This document shows positions 8,660 through 18,327 of a stretch of DNA of 55,744 nt, piece after piece. Source of the stretch: an uncultured Chitinophagaceae bacterium (lineage in GTDB: Bacteria; Bacteroidota; Bacteroidia; Chitinophagales; Chitinophagaceae); NCBI GenBank assembly GCA_937873715.1, contig CALMYJ010000034.1, positions 1-55,744 on the forward strand, given 5' to 3'. Position 1 is the stretch's first letter. Each line of letters begins with the position of its first letter. Below the pieces are notes generated by a model. The model ran no database searches. It saw nothing but the letters and a program-made list of their open reading frames with translations, and was not told where the DNA came from. The translations under genes and the position numbers were made by a program.

Positions 8660-10303
8660 TTAAAGACTTACGCCCCTCTTCCATGGTATAAAGTCATCCT
8701 GATTAAGCAGTACAGCTTTGGGTATTACTTCGCCACTGGCGGCTTTAATGCAATATTCCAATATAGCTTCTCCCATCTCTTCAATGGTTTTTTCGCCTTC
8801 AATTACCGGGCCTGTATCAATATCGATGATATCGTTCATCCGCTTGGTAAGGTTGCTGTTGCTGGATACTTTGATAGTGGGGCAAACAGGGTTACCTGTT
8901 GGGGTACCCAAGCCTGTTGTAAACAAGATTAAAGTAGCACCGCTGGCTGCTTTGCCGGTTGTGGCTTCCACATCGTTGCCGGGTGTACATACCAGGTTGA
9001 GGCCGGGCTTCGTAGCAGGCTCGGTATAATCCAATACATCTACTACCGGTGATGTACCTCCTTTTTTGGCGGCACCGCTGCTTTTGATGGCATCAGTTAT
9101 CAGTCCATCTTTTATATTACCCGGTGATGGGTTCATATGAAAGCCTGAGCCTGCTGCTTCGGCGGCATCGCTGTAGGCCTTCATCAGGTGCATAAATTTT
9201 CGGGCGGCTGTTTCATCTTTTGTTCTGTCGATAAGATTTTGCTCTGCACCACATAACTCCGGAAACTCGGCCAGCAATACCCTTGCACCAAGTGCTACGA
9301 GCAAATCGCTGCAGTAGCCTACTGCAGGATTGGCCGATATTCCACTAAAGCCATCACTGCCGCCACATTTTACACCCACACACATTTTATGTAAGGGTGC
9401 TGGCCGGCGTTCAATTTTATTGGCTTCAACCAACCCTTTGTATGTTACTTTAATGGCATCGGCAATCAGTTGTTCTTCGCTTTGCGATTGCTGTTGTTCA
9501 AAAATGTATAAAGGCTTATCGAAGTTGGGATTGAGGGCATTTAAATCTTTTTTAAAATCCTGCACCTGCAGGTTTTGGCAACCAAGACTTAATACAGTTA
9601 TGCCGGCCACATTGGGGTGGTTGGCATAAGCGGCCAATAGCTTGCTGAGTACTGCTGCATCCTGGCGAATGCCGCCACAGCCTCCCTGGTGATTTAAAAA
9701 TTTAATGCCATCAATATTTTTAAATGGGCGCTGGTGTGCCGGTGCTGGTTGCAGGTCGAGAATATTTACATCATCAATACTTTCGCCTTTTTGTACCGCT
9801 TCGAGCAGGCGGTGTGCATATTGCTTGTACCTGTCGGTAACGGCATAGCCTAACTCGTTGTGCAGGGCTTCTTTTATTACATCGAGGTTGCGGTTTTCGC
9901 AAAAAACGGTGGGTATAAACAGCCAGTAGTTGGCGGTGCCCACACTACCATCACTGCGATGGTAGCCGTTAAAAGTACGATGGGCAAATTTCGACACATC
10001 TGGTGCTGTCCACTTATAATCTACCTTGCGGTATTCATAAGGCGCTGCTGCATGTTTTACATTCTCTACATTCATCCAGCCACCTTTGGGAATAAATTTT
10101 TGTGCTGTGCCTACGAGTACACCATACATGATTACTTTATCGCCGGGCTGCAAATCCTGAGTAAAAAACTTGTGTTTTGCCTTAACGTCATCCTGCAACA
10201 CATAAGCCTCATCTTTATAAACTACGGTATCGCCTTTTGCCAGATCGGTAAGTGCCACCAGCACATTATCGCTTTCGTGAACTTTTAAAACCTTATTTTT
10301 CAT
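8660..10303 (-). CDS. uxaA: Altronate dehydratase
   Basis: About 547 residues. It dehydrates D-altronate to 2-keto-3-deoxygluconate, using iron in the family. The N-terminal SAF-like domain (MKNKVLKVHESDNVLVALTDLAKGD, about 1-95) is joined to the large UxaA catalytic domain with HRTFNGYHRSDGSVGTANYW, HQGGCGG, CVGVKCGGSDGFSG and GFHMNPSPGNIKDG. The frame continues upstream to 10423 inside uxaB, but ATG at 10303 gives the family N-terminus and forms an ATGA overlap with the uxaB stop. That indicates translational coupling. Fused N- and C-terminal domains are the normal E. coli-like arrangement. Confidence 0.95.
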   Translation of the reverse strand: MKNKVLKVHESDNVLVALTDLAKGDTVVYKDEAYVLQDDVKAKHKFFTQDLQPGDKVIMYGVLVGTAQKFIPKGGWMNVENVKHAAAPYEYRKVDYKWTAPDVSKFAHRTFNGYHRSDGSVGTANYWLFIPTVFCENRNLDVIKEALHNELGYAVTDRYKQYAHRLLEAVQKGESIDDVNILDLQPAPAHQRPFKNIDGIKFLNHQGGCGGIRQDAAVLSKLLAAYANHPNVAGITVLSLGCQNLQVQDFKKDLNALNPNFDKPLYIFEQQQSQSEEQLIADAIKVTYKGLVEANKIERRPAPLHKMCVGVKCGGSDGFSGISANPAVGYCSDLLVALGARVLLAEFPELCGAEQNLIDRTKDETAARKFMHLMKAYSDAAEAAGSGFHMNPSPGNIKDGLITDAIKSSGAAKKGGTSPVVDVLDYTEPATKPGLNLVCTPGNDVEATTGKAASGATLILFTTGLGTPTGNPVCPTIKVSSNSNLTKRMNDIIDIDTGPVIEGEKTIEEMGEAILEYCIKAASGEVIPKAVLLNQDDFIPWKRGVSL

Positions 10304-11811
10304 TTTTCCTGTAATACCTTTTTTGTTTGTAAAACTGCCGGTAAGCCTTCGCTTATCATCATATTTAATTTCTCTGTTACTTCCAGTTCCAGCCCGTTTA
10401 TTTTGCTGAGGTTGGTATCCCACATATCAATATCCGACAATACTTTGTGTACCAGTTTTGCGCTGTCGTATTTTTTCCAAAGCTCATAAAAATAAGGAGC
10501 TTTTTCATCGTTGATAAAGTATTCTCTTTCTTCAAAAATGCCATAATATTTTTCACCTTCCTGCTTTACGGGTTTCATAAATAAAAGATAGGCGGCCAGG
10601 CAGGTAGCGAAATTTTCGGGTACTGTATTGTATTTTTCCCAGTACTTCAGCAATACCGGTATAGCCCTTGCTTTCATCTTCTGGCTGTAGTTCATGGTAA
10701 TGCTAAGCCAGTGGTGTTCTATAAAAGGGTTACGGAAGCGGTCGAGTACTTTGCTGCCAAAATCTTCAGCCTGCAGCAAAGGTACTTCGTAAGGGATGGC
10801 TGTTGCTATTTCCTGCATCATCAGGTCGGACAGGAACTGGCTGAAAATACCGTCGTCCATAGCTTTTTTTACGGTATCTAAACCGGATAGGTATGCTACC
10901 CCACAGGTAAGTGTATGCGTAGCATTGAGCAAACGGAGTTTTAATTCTTTAAACAGGGTAATATCATCTGTAATCACTACCCCATCATCGGCCCGAGCAA
11001 ACGAAAGCACATCGGCTACATGCTGGTTGCCCTCAATGGCCCAAAGGCGGTATACTTCTGATACGATGAGCAGTTCATCTTTAAGACCTATTTTTTTCTC
11101 CATTTCTGCAGCTACTTCTTTATTAGCGCCGGGTACAATTCTATCTACCAGCGAATTGCAGAAATGGTTGCAGTTTTCGAGCCATTCAATAAATTTTTCG
11201 TCGAGTGCATTGAGGTGTGCCAGTTCTAGCACAATTGACTCAAGCCGGCGGGCATTATTATTGATAAGCTCGGTGGGTACTATTACCATACCGCTTTGCT
11301 GGCTGCCATCAAAGGCCAGGTACCTTTCGTATAAAAATGCCAACAGCTTACCGGGGTAAGATACAGGCGGGTGCTTGCGGATATCTTCGTTAACCAGTTG
11401 GATACCTACCTCGGTGGTATTAGAAATAATTACCTGCATGAGCGGATTGTGTGCACACTCCAGTACAGCAGCCCATTCGCTACTGGCCGATAGTACCCTG
11501 CTGATGGCAGAGCATACAATATCTTCTTCTACTTTCACGCCATTCTCGTACCCTCTTACACAAAGGGTGTACAGGCCATCCTGCTTATCGAACGCATCGG
11601 AACCTCCACTACTGGTAGATTTTACCACTACAATTCGTCCGTTAAAAACACCCTGGCGATTTGCTTTGTCTATAAAGTAATCGGGCAGGCCGCGGAGGAG
11701 TACACCAGTGCCAAACTGCAGCACTTTTTCGGGCAAATCAAATAAGGCCTCATTGGGCGTTATTACCTTTTTGTTGTGTACGTTTTTCAGGTTGTATCTT
11801 GATAGTAACAT
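10300..11811 (-). CDS. uxaB: Tagaturonate reductase (altronate oxidoreductase)
   Basis: 503 residues of the mannitol dehydrogenase/UxaB family. It reduces D-tagaturonate to D-altronate with NADH. The N-terminal nucleotide-binding part carries VLQFGTGVLLRGLPDYFIDKAN and RIVVVKSTSSGGSDAF. The central segment LVDRIVPGANKE and the C-terminal LRLLNATHTLTCGVAYLSGLDTVKKAM are typical of the family and of its active site. The stop overlaps the uxaA start by 4 bp, and the start lies 62 bp downstream of the CE8-PL10 gene. The gene order uxaB-uxaA-uxaC follows the pathway except that the isomerase comes last. Confidence 0.95.
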   Translation of the reverse strand: MLLSRYNLKNVHNKKVITPNEALFDLPEKVLQFGTGVLLRGLPDYFIDKANRQGVFNGRIVVVKSTSSGGSDAFDKQDGLYTLCVRGYENGVKVEEDIVCSAISRVLSASSEWAAVLECAHNPLMQVIISNTTEVGIQLVNEDIRKHPPVSYPGKLLAFLYERYLAFDGSQQSGMVIVPTELINNNARRLESIVLELAHLNALDEKFIEWLENCNHFCNSLVDRIVPGANKEVAAEMEKKIGLKDELLIVSEVYRLWAIEGNQHVADVLSFARADDGVVITDDITLFKELKLRLLNATHTLTCGVAYLSGLDTVKKAMDDGIFSQFLSDLMMQEIATAIPYEVPLLQAEDFGSKVLDRFRNPFIEHHWLSITMNYSQKMKARAIPVLLKYWEKYNTVPENFATCLAAYLLFMKPVKQEGEKYYGIFEEREYFINDEKAPYFYELWKKYDSAKLVHKVLSDIDMWDTNLSKINGLELEVTEKLNMMISEGLPAVLQTKKVLQEK

Positions 11812-11873
11812 AGTCTTTTGCTTTAGGTTGTTGGTTGGGTTTTATTAGTGTTTAGCATCATGGTTCAAAAAAA

Positions 11874-13928
11874 TCATTTCATCCATTTTTTTGTCCATTG
11901 GGTATAATATTCTTTTAATAATTCTGCCGGCTGTTCGGTATACCAGGCATAGCCTATTCTTCGCTCATGTTCAATTTCCTGCAAGTCCTTTTTTCTTATA
12001 CCATCACGCCCTACAAAAAAAGGCTCATTGGTATTCAAATCGTAAAACCTTGCCCAGGTTATATTTCCGGCTACCGGCACCAGCACCCTGTCTTTACCAT
12101 TGGGTGTGTGCGCCGATACTATTTCTTTAAATTGGTATCCTTCTATCTTCACCTGCTCAAACCATTGTATGCCATTAATAATGGCTTTTTTGATTGCTTT
12201 CCCGGGCTTATCCTGCCGCATCAAAAACCGCAAAATTGCCACCGATTCCTGGCCGCTTAGCGAGGGCAGTTCGTAAGCCCTGGCAGTGGCAGGCTGCAAT
12301 GTTTTGGCATCGTATTGTGCACACCACACAGTTAACTTTTTGCGCTGCTTCAACTGGGTACGCAATATACACTTGATGCCCTGCTGAATGGCCTGTGCAC
12401 AACGCCGTTGAAAGGATTGCGTTATCACTTCCATATCGTTGCGGCCCTCCAGCACATCGGCCAGTACATTCAGCACATTTATCATCGCATTATCATTGTA
12501 CGTGATTTCGCTGCGGTAGCTGCTGAAATCCGGATAATACTGCGGCCATCCACCATTGGCATACTGTGCCTGTAGCAGGTAGCCCACGCCTTTTTCTGCT
12601 GCTGTCAAATATCTTTTGTCGCCGGTTTTTTTATACCATTTTGCCAGGTACCTTATTTCCCTGGTAGTGGCGTTGTTGTCTATTGTTGCGTCAATTCCTG
12701 ATTCGTAACCGGCTTGTATCTCTTTTTTTTCAGTTTCGCTGAATAAGTGGCGGTAATTTATTTTCTCTTTATTAAAATGCTTGGGCCATCCGCCATTGGC
12801 CCTTTGAAACAGCAGCATATTTTCTGCTACGGTATCATAAAAAATTTTACCTGTTGCCAGTGGTTTTTCATAACTGTCATCACTACCTGCTTTTACAGGT
12901 ACAGCATTGGGTTTCCACTTATAATCGTACACCCATGCCGTATTGATATCATTGATTCCAATATCACCGGGTAAATTATTCCTGTGCCAGGCATAATCCC
13001 CACCTTCTTTATGACAATTGTAATAAAAAACCCTTCTCCCCCACTGGATAGTGTTTGGAGGAACAGCAGCTTTTTGGTAAATATCTGCATCGGCCATGTT
13101 TTGGGCAAAACTGCAGTCGAGCAAATAGAACTGGGCATCCCTGTGATACCGGCCCAGTTTAAACCCATCGTCTCCTGTAAATGTACAATTAAAAAATACA
13201 GTTTTTGACTGATGGTTTTTGCTGCCGTCGTGCCAAATGGCCGCCTCCCGGCTATGGCAGATAAACAAACAATGATCTGCCAGTGCCCAGCCACGTGGAC
13301 AGTACATATCCACGCCGCCTTCAAAAACACAATCCTTAAAAAAGAACATCCCTTCTGCTGCATTCCAGGGGCTAACGGTATCGCCGCCACCCGACCGGAA
13401 GATGCAGTTTTTTACAATTAACCTTGTGGTATTATACGACCGCAGCGCCATTTGGTGCCCGGTAGTTTTTACCTTTTTTTCTTTAACAATCGAATCTGCA
13501 GGGCAGGCAATCATTGTATCACCTGTTGCCGTTGTACCATAATCGTTGATAAAAGACATATTCTCCAAACAAAGATCACTGCCTTTTAAATTAATGGTAG
13601 CGGCTCCCCAGTCATCTGCATTGGTGCATCTGAATTTATCCCTTGCTTCACTGGTAACTACTGTTGTTTGTTCGGGACTTTCGCCACGCAGGGTAACAAA
13701 GTTTTTTTCTACAAAGAGCTTTTCCCGGTACACGCCTTTTTTTACCAGTATTACACGCTGGCCGAGTGCTTCATCGGGCAGGCTGTTGATGGCCTCTTGT
13801 ATACTGGCAAATTGCCCCGAGCCATCCTGCGCCACAATTATTTCTGCCTGCTCCACATTTATCCGCATCGAAAAAAGCACCGCAATAATAGCAAGCCCTC
13901 CAATATATTTTAACCACCGGTTCATCAT
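11874..13928 (-). CDS. Pectinesterase (CE8-like) fused to PL10 pectate lyase
   Basis: 684 residues with an N-terminal signal or anchor (MMNRWLKYIGGLAIIAVLFS). The first half (about 28-330) is a pectinesterase-type beta-helix starting IIVAQDGSGQFASIQEAIN. Its active-site blocks differ from the usual CE8 set: GGGDTVSPW replaces GxQDTL, GGVDMYCPRGW replaces GxVDFIFG, and KLGRYHRD replaces YLGRPW. Both candidate catalytic aspartates are still present. The second half (about 355-670) matches PL10: FQRANGGWPKHF, DATIDNNATTREIRYLAKW, NGGWPQYYPDFSSYRS and ELPSLSGQESVAILRFL. One polypeptide would remove methyl esters and then cleave polygalacturonate by beta-elimination. It is 10 bp from the GH105 gene in the same operon. 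Confidence 0.85.
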   Translation of the reverse strand: MMNRWLKYIGGLAIIAVLFSMRINVEQAEIIVAQDGSGQFASIQEAINSLPDEALGQRVILVKKGVYREKLFVEKNFVTLRGESPEQTTVVTSEARDKFRCTNADDWGAATINLKGSDLCLENMSFINDYGTTATGDTMIACPADSIVKEKKVKTTGHQMALRSYNTTRLIVKNCIFRSGGGDTVSPWNAAEGMFFFKDCVFEGGVDMYCPRGWALADHCLFICHSREAAIWHDGSKNHQSKTVFFNCTFTGDDGFKLGRYHRDAQFYLLDCSFAQNMADADIYQKAAVPPNTIQWGRRVFYYNCHKEGGDYAWHRNNLPGDIGINDINTAWVYDYKWKPNAVPVKAGSDDSYEKPLATGKIFYDTVAENMLLFQRANGGWPKHFNKEKINYRHLFSETEKKEIQAGYESGIDATIDNNATTREIRYLAKWYKKTGDKRYLTAAEKGVGYLLQAQYANGGWPQYYPDFSSYRSEITYNDNAMINVLNVLADVLEGRNDMEVITQSFQRRCAQAIQQGIKCILRTQLKQRKKLTVWCAQYDAKTLQPATARAYELPSLSGQESVAILRFLMRQDKPGKAIKKAIINGIQWFEQVKIEGYQFKEIVSAHTPNGKDRVLVPVAGNITWARFYDLNTNEPFFVGRDGIRKKDLQEIEHERRIGYAWYTEQPAELLKEYYTQWTKKWMK

Positions 13929-13938
13929 AGGCAGTTGC

Positions 13939-15852
13939 TTATTTTTTCTTAGTTGCCTGTGCTAGCAACCATTGCACCATTTCATTTGCCGCTAAAAAAT
14001 TTTCGTATGCTGCCGGTATTTTTCTGCCATCCAGGTATTCATTGTAAATCCATGGGTCGCCTACAGCCAGTACAGTTCCCTTTCCAAATTTTGCAGTGGC
14101 AAAAATTACTTCTCCATCCTGCTCAATCAGCGGCTTTGCCGGTGCTTTTACTTCCAGTGTACTGATTTCTTTCAGGTACATTTTTTTGGTTTGGGTAAAA
14201 ACAGGGTTGTCATTTTTATTATAAATGGCCCCGGTTTCAAACTCTTTGCCTTGTACCATATTCCTGCTCTTATCGGTAAAGCGTATCCCAAATTTTGTTG
14301 CCAGTTTGTTAAACTGGGCCAGATCGCAATTGGCGCTATCATTAGTCATGAGCAGCAGCACACCGCCACGTTTTACCCATTGTGCAATGGCTGCAGCAGC
14401 TTTATCGTCCATATAATTAGGCTGCTTTGTATCCTTCCAGCCATCGGGGTCAACTATAATGTACACCGATGCGTTTTTGAGGTTCTTTGCTGTTGGTGCC
14501 ACATCGAGGCTGCTGGTAACTGCTCCATAGCTGTTCCAGATATGCCCAAACAAACTGAAACCACCCTGGTCGGTATCATCCCAGGTGTAGTGCCTGCGTA
14601 CCAGCCAGCCGTAACGATTTTTTTGCCACTCGTTGTTGAACCAGTTATCGAGTACTACATTTTTTCCCTTACCTGTTTTGGGCAGGGCTGCCTGCTCCAT
14701 TTCGGCACTGCACATGATGAAGGCACCTACGCCTTTGGGGTCGTTTACTACTACAGGTTCGCTCATGTAATAATCAAAGCTGCCATCCCTGTAAGGTTTA
14801 CCACCCAGGCCCGATACGCTTACTGTGCCTTTAAGGTTGGTTTGTCCTTTATCATCTACTTCAATGAACTCTTTAATAATACCATCGTAGCCTTTTTGGG
14901 CATTGCTGAGATACGAAGCCGGGATATATCCCTTACGCACCGCTTTGGCAATAGTATACACCAGCATACAGGAGGCCGAAGCTTCTTTGTAATTTTTAGG
15001 GCGGTTGGGCAAATCCACGATATCGTACCAAAGCCCACTTGGTGCATCCTGCACTTTTACAACAGCCTTTACAAGGCGATTGATGATGCCAATAATGTCC
15101 TTACGGCCGGGGTGATTGGCTGGAAAATAATCCAGCACATCTACCAGCGCCACACCATACCAGCCCAATGCCCTTGCCCAAAAATGCGGCGAGCAGCCCG
15201 TTACTTTATCGGCCCATTTTTGCTCACGGCTTTCATCCCAGCCATGATATAATAAGCCTGTTTTGTTATCTCTTGTGTGTTGTTCAATCCATACAAACTG
15301 CCGGGCTATATCATCAAAAGCCGTATCCTGCCGGTGGTGCATGGCGTACTCCGCATAAAATGGCTGCCCCATATACAAGCCATCGAGCCACACCTGCCAG
15401 GGGTAAATTTTTTTGTGCCAAAAACTACCCTGTTTTGTTCTTGGGTGCTCATCTAACTGCGACCGCAGTAAATCAACTGCTTTTTTATATTTGGTTTTAC
15501 CTGTTACATCGTAGAGGGTCATTACTGCTTTACCATTGTTCAGGTGGTCGATATTATACTCCTCTTTTTTGTAATCTTTTATACTGCCATCTTCCCGTAC
15601 ATAAAAATCCATGCTATGCCTGATGTACTCAAAGTATTTCCCATCGCCATACAGTTTCCAGACTGCCTCAATACCTTTTAAAATAACGCCCTGATCGTAA
15701 CTCCAGCGGGCCGGCTTACCCGGTTTGGGTGCAAATGAATCGGGCCATATATTCATTGCAGTTTGCGCCATTTGCTGCGAATAGGGCAATTGCTGTGCTG
15801 CAACATTTGCTGCTATTAAAATTGCTATTACTGTAAATACATTTTTTTTCAT
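13939..15852 (-). CDS. GH105 unsaturated (rhamno)galacturonyl hydrolase with DUF4350-like C-terminal domain
   Basis: About 637 residues from ATG at 15852 (MKKNVFTVIAILIAANVAAQ, signal peptide). Residues ~25-375 are an (alpha/alpha)6 GH105 domain: RWSYDQGVILKGIEAVW, YNIDHLNNGKAVMTLYD, WLDGLYMGQPFYAEYA and SPHFWARALGWYGVALVDVLDYFP. It removes the 4,5-unsaturated uronate from the non-reducing end of lyase products, feeding KduI. Residues ~430-630 form a second Rossmann-like domain (SVYIIVDPDG, IAQWVKRGGVLLLMTNDSAN, GKGTVLAVGDPWIYNEYLDG) resembling DUF4350/glutamine-amidotransferase-like folds. Its role is unknown. The signal peptide argues for a periplasmic location. Confidence 0.88.
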   Translation of the reverse strand: MKKNVFTVIAILIAANVAAQQLPYSQQMAQTAMNIWPDSFAPKPGKPARWSYDQGVILKGIEAVWKLYGDGKYFEYIRHSMDFYVREDGSIKDYKKEEYNIDHLNNGKAVMTLYDVTGKTKYKKAVDLLRSQLDEHPRTKQGSFWHKKIYPWQVWLDGLYMGQPFYAEYAMHHRQDTAFDDIARQFVWIEQHTRDNKTGLLYHGWDESREQKWADKVTGCSPHFWARALGWYGVALVDVLDYFPANHPGRKDIIGIINRLVKAVVKVQDAPSGLWYDIVDLPNRPKNYKEASASCMLVYTIAKAVRKGYIPASYLSNAQKGYDGIIKEFIEVDDKGQTNLKGTVSVSGLGGKPYRDGSFDYYMSEPVVVNDPKGVGAFIMCSAEMEQAALPKTGKGKNVVLDNWFNNEWQKNRYGWLVRRHYTWDDTDQGGFSLFGHIWNSYGAVTSSLDVAPTAKNLKNASVYIIVDPDGWKDTKQPNYMDDKAAAAIAQWVKRGGVLLLMTNDSANCDLAQFNKLATKFGIRFTDKSRNMVQGKEFETGAIYNKNDNPVFTQTKKMYLKEISTLEVKAPAKPLIEQDGEVIFATAKFGKGTVLAVGDPWIYNEYLDGRKIPAAYENFLAANEMVQWLLAQATKKK

Positions 15853-15888
15853 TCCAATTGCGCTATTCATTATTGTGTGATGCAGCAG

Positions 15889-18294
15889 TTACCGGCTATT
15901 CTTTTTTTTCTTCTTTTTAGCTTGCGGTGCCGGGGCAACAGGTTGCTCCAGCCAGGATACTACTGCCGGGGCTGCACCATAATCGGCTGCTAACTTTTGT
16001 TTTGCTCCTTCGGTATTGCTGTTCAGGAACAATATATCCCTGCTTCTATCACCCTGCACCTGTAGCAACAACTCAGCACTATCCCTGTAGCGGATATTAT
16101 CCAGCCTTATTTTATCACTATTGAGTACATATACCAGCGGGTTAGATTTTTTTGTAACCAACAGGATATTTTTTAAGTTGATGCCAGTTGCTTCCTGTAT
16201 ATCTATTCCCTCATTGGCCTGCAGGGTTGCATTTTCAATATGTATATTTTCAATATGCATTTCGGGAATGCCCCTTACAAAAATGCCTTTTGAGGCACCA
16301 TTGCAGGTAACATTACTGATATGAATATTCCTGAACCGCGGTGTGGTTTCATCCACGGGTTTAAACTCTACTTTTGGGGGTTCTCTTTTTTCGCCGCTCA
16401 TGGCAACAGGGTCTTTAGCGGCATAATACATATCGAACAAAATTGCTTCAGCCGGGATATCGAGCATATTTACATTGTCGATATAAATATTTTCAACTAT
16501 ACCCCCGCGGCCACGGGTAGTTTTAAACCTCAGGCCTATATCGCTTCCGATAAAGTTGCAGTTGCTTACAAAAAGATTATTAGCACCGCCACTCATTTCG
16601 CTGCCTACTACAAAGCCGCCATGTGAGTGGTATACGGTGCAGTTATTTACAATAACATCTTTTGTAGGCATCCCTCTTTTACGCCCTTCCTCATCCCTGC
16701 CACTTTTAATACAAATACCATCATCACCGGTATCGAATACACAATCTTCTACAAGGGCATTGCTACAGCTTTCCAAATCGAGGGCATCGGTATTAGTGCC
16801 ATACCAGGGATTTTTTACTTTAAGCCCTTTTAGGGTAATATGCTCACTCATCATGCAATGGGTGGTCCATGCCGGGGCGTTCTCGAAGGTTACTCCCTTT
16901 ATCAACACATTTTTACATTGGTAAATGCGTATCATATTGGGACGTAAAAAATCTTTTACATCTTCAAAATCAGAGAGTGGCTGACCCGGTTTTAATTTAC
17001 CAATATTGTTATCTTTTAGCCCTTTAAGTGCTTTTACGGAAGAGTACCAGGTCTTTTTATCCTCGGTAAGCACGCCACCATATTTTTTCTGGTGGTTCTT
17101 CCACTGCGATTCACTCATTTTGTCTTTCTTGAGCGGACGCCAGTAAAAACCATTGCCATCAAAAATACCTTCGCCGGTAATGGCAATGTTCTCCAGGTTT
17201 TCGGCCGTAACCGGCGACTGGCACCTGGCGGCATCCACTCCTTCGAATGAAGACACTACTAATGGATATTGGTTAAAGTCGGGACTGAAAATAACCAATG
17301 CGCCTTTTGCAAGGTGCAGGTTAATATTGCTTTTCATGATAATAGGACCAGTAACAAAAGAACCACGGGGTACCAGTACTGTACCTCCCCCTTTGGCAGC
17401 GCAGGTTTCAATTGCTTTGTTGATGGCGGCAGAGTTAAGGGTATAGCCATCGGCCACTGCACCAAAGTCGAGAATATTTACAGTATCCAGCCTAAAATGC
17501 GGTACATAAATTTTAGGCAGTTCATAGCTATACTTATTTTTAAATGGGGATGCTTTTAAAAATTTCTTCAGGCCTGCATCCTGGCTATTGATGGCGCTGC
17601 ATACCAGTGATGCTACAGCCGTTGCACCATATTCACTAAAATGTGTATTATCTTCTTCCTTTTTACCGGTATAATTTTTAAAGTGGTTGGCCGGTATGTG
17701 CAGGAAAAGTCTTTTAGAATTTTCGACACCTTCTTTTTCAATCAGTTCTTTTGAAAGCTGGTGAAGGTCGATAAGCTGAACGTTTAATGTTTTTGCAACT
17801 GCCCGTACCACATCGGGGTATTCGCCATGCTGATCTACAAATTTGCCCTGTGCATCAAATTTGCGGCGCATTACCGGCGTAAGGAGTATAGGGGTAGCAC
17901 CTTTGGCTTTAACCTCGTTTACCATACGCACCAGGTTGTCTTTATAGAGGGTGGCAGCAGGTGCATAACGGGTGCTGTCGTCTTGTTTGCTATCGTTGTG
18001 CCCAAATTGAATCATTACAAAATCGCCCTGCTGTACCCTTGTGATAAGTTTTTCCCAGTGATTGAGTGCTATAAAGCTTTTGGTGCTGCGGCCATTTACC
18101 GCATGATTTTCAACTAGGATATCATCATTAAGGTATTTGGGTAAATACTGGCCCCAGCCTCTTTCGGGATTTCCCTCAAGTGGTTTATCGGCCATAGTAC
18201 TGTCGCCGGCAAGAAACAAAACGGGTTTTCTATCGGGTTGTAAAAAAGCAAATCCGGAAACTACAAGTGCTGCTATGGCAATATATTTTTTCAA
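15889..18294 (-). CDS. Rhamnogalacturonan acetylesterase (CE12) fused to GH28 polygalacturonase
   Basis: 801 residues with an N-terminal hydrophobic signal. Residues ~24-245 are an SGNH esterase: GDSTMADK with nucleophile Ser32, NGRSTKSF, FGHNDSKQ, and Asp/His in EEDNTHFSEYGA, which is the CE12 pattern. Residues ~270-780 are a GH28 beta-helix: NILDFGAVADGYTLNSAAIN, then NTDALDLESC (~500), DTGDDGICIKSGRDEEGRKR (~523), SHGGFVVGSEMSGG (~556) and RFKTTRGRGG (~589), covering the NTD, DD, HG and RxK catalytic blocks. It would deacetylate and hydrolyse (rhamno)galacturonan in one protein. The C-terminus is lysine-rich (AKKKKKKNSR) and carries no sorting domain. The gene lies 33 bp after kduI. Confidence 0.9.
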   Translation of the reverse strand: MKKYIAIAALVVSGFAFLQPDRKPVLFLAGDSTMADKPLEGNPERGWGQYLPKYLNDDILVENHAVNGRSTKSFIALNHWEKLITRVQQGDFVMIQFGHNDSKQDDSTRYAPAATLYKDNLVRMVNEVKAKGATPILLTPVMRRKFDAQGKFVDQHGEYPDVVRAVAKTLNVQLIDLHQLSKELIEKEGVENSKRLFLHIPANHFKNYTGKKEEDNTHFSEYGATAVASLVCSAINSQDAGLKKFLKASPFKNKYSYELPKIYVPHFRLDTVNILDFGAVADGYTLNSAAINKAIETCAAKGGGTVLVPRGSFVTGPIIMKSNINLHLAKGALVIFSPDFNQYPLVVSSFEGVDAARCQSPVTAENLENIAITGEGIFDGNGFYWRPLKKDKMSESQWKNHQKKYGGVLTEDKKTWYSSVKALKGLKDNNIGKLKPGQPLSDFEDVKDFLRPNMIRIYQCKNVLIKGVTFENAPAWTTHCMMSEHITLKGLKVKNPWYGTNTDALDLESCSNALVEDCVFDTGDDGICIKSGRDEEGRKRGMPTKDVIVNNCTVYHSHGGFVVGSEMSGGANNLFVSNCNFIGSDIGLRFKTTRGRGGIVENIYIDNVNMLDIPAEAILFDMYYAAKDPVAMSGEKREPPKVEFKPVDETTPRFRNIHISNVTCNGASKGIFVRGIPEMHIENIHIENATLQANEGIDIQEATGINLKNILLVTKKSNPLVYVLNSDKIRLDNIRYRDSAELLLQVQGDRSRDILFLNSNTEGAKQKLAADYGAAPAVVSWLEQPVAPAPQAKKKKKKNSR

Positions 18295-18327
18295 GCAAAA
18301 AGGTTTTAAGCAAGCTGATAACAGCCC

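Noticed and set aside
12893..13390. 165-codon minus-strand frame overlapping the CE8-PL10 gene in another frame
   Set aside because: The main frame is strongly supported by CE8 motifs across this stretch; there is no frameshift evidence.
14191..15252. 353-codon open frame on the plus strand opposite the GH105 gene
   Set aside because: It lies wholly antisense to a gene with clear catalytic motifs, its translation is Cys/His/Tyr-rich without family features, and it is explained by codon bias of the real gene.
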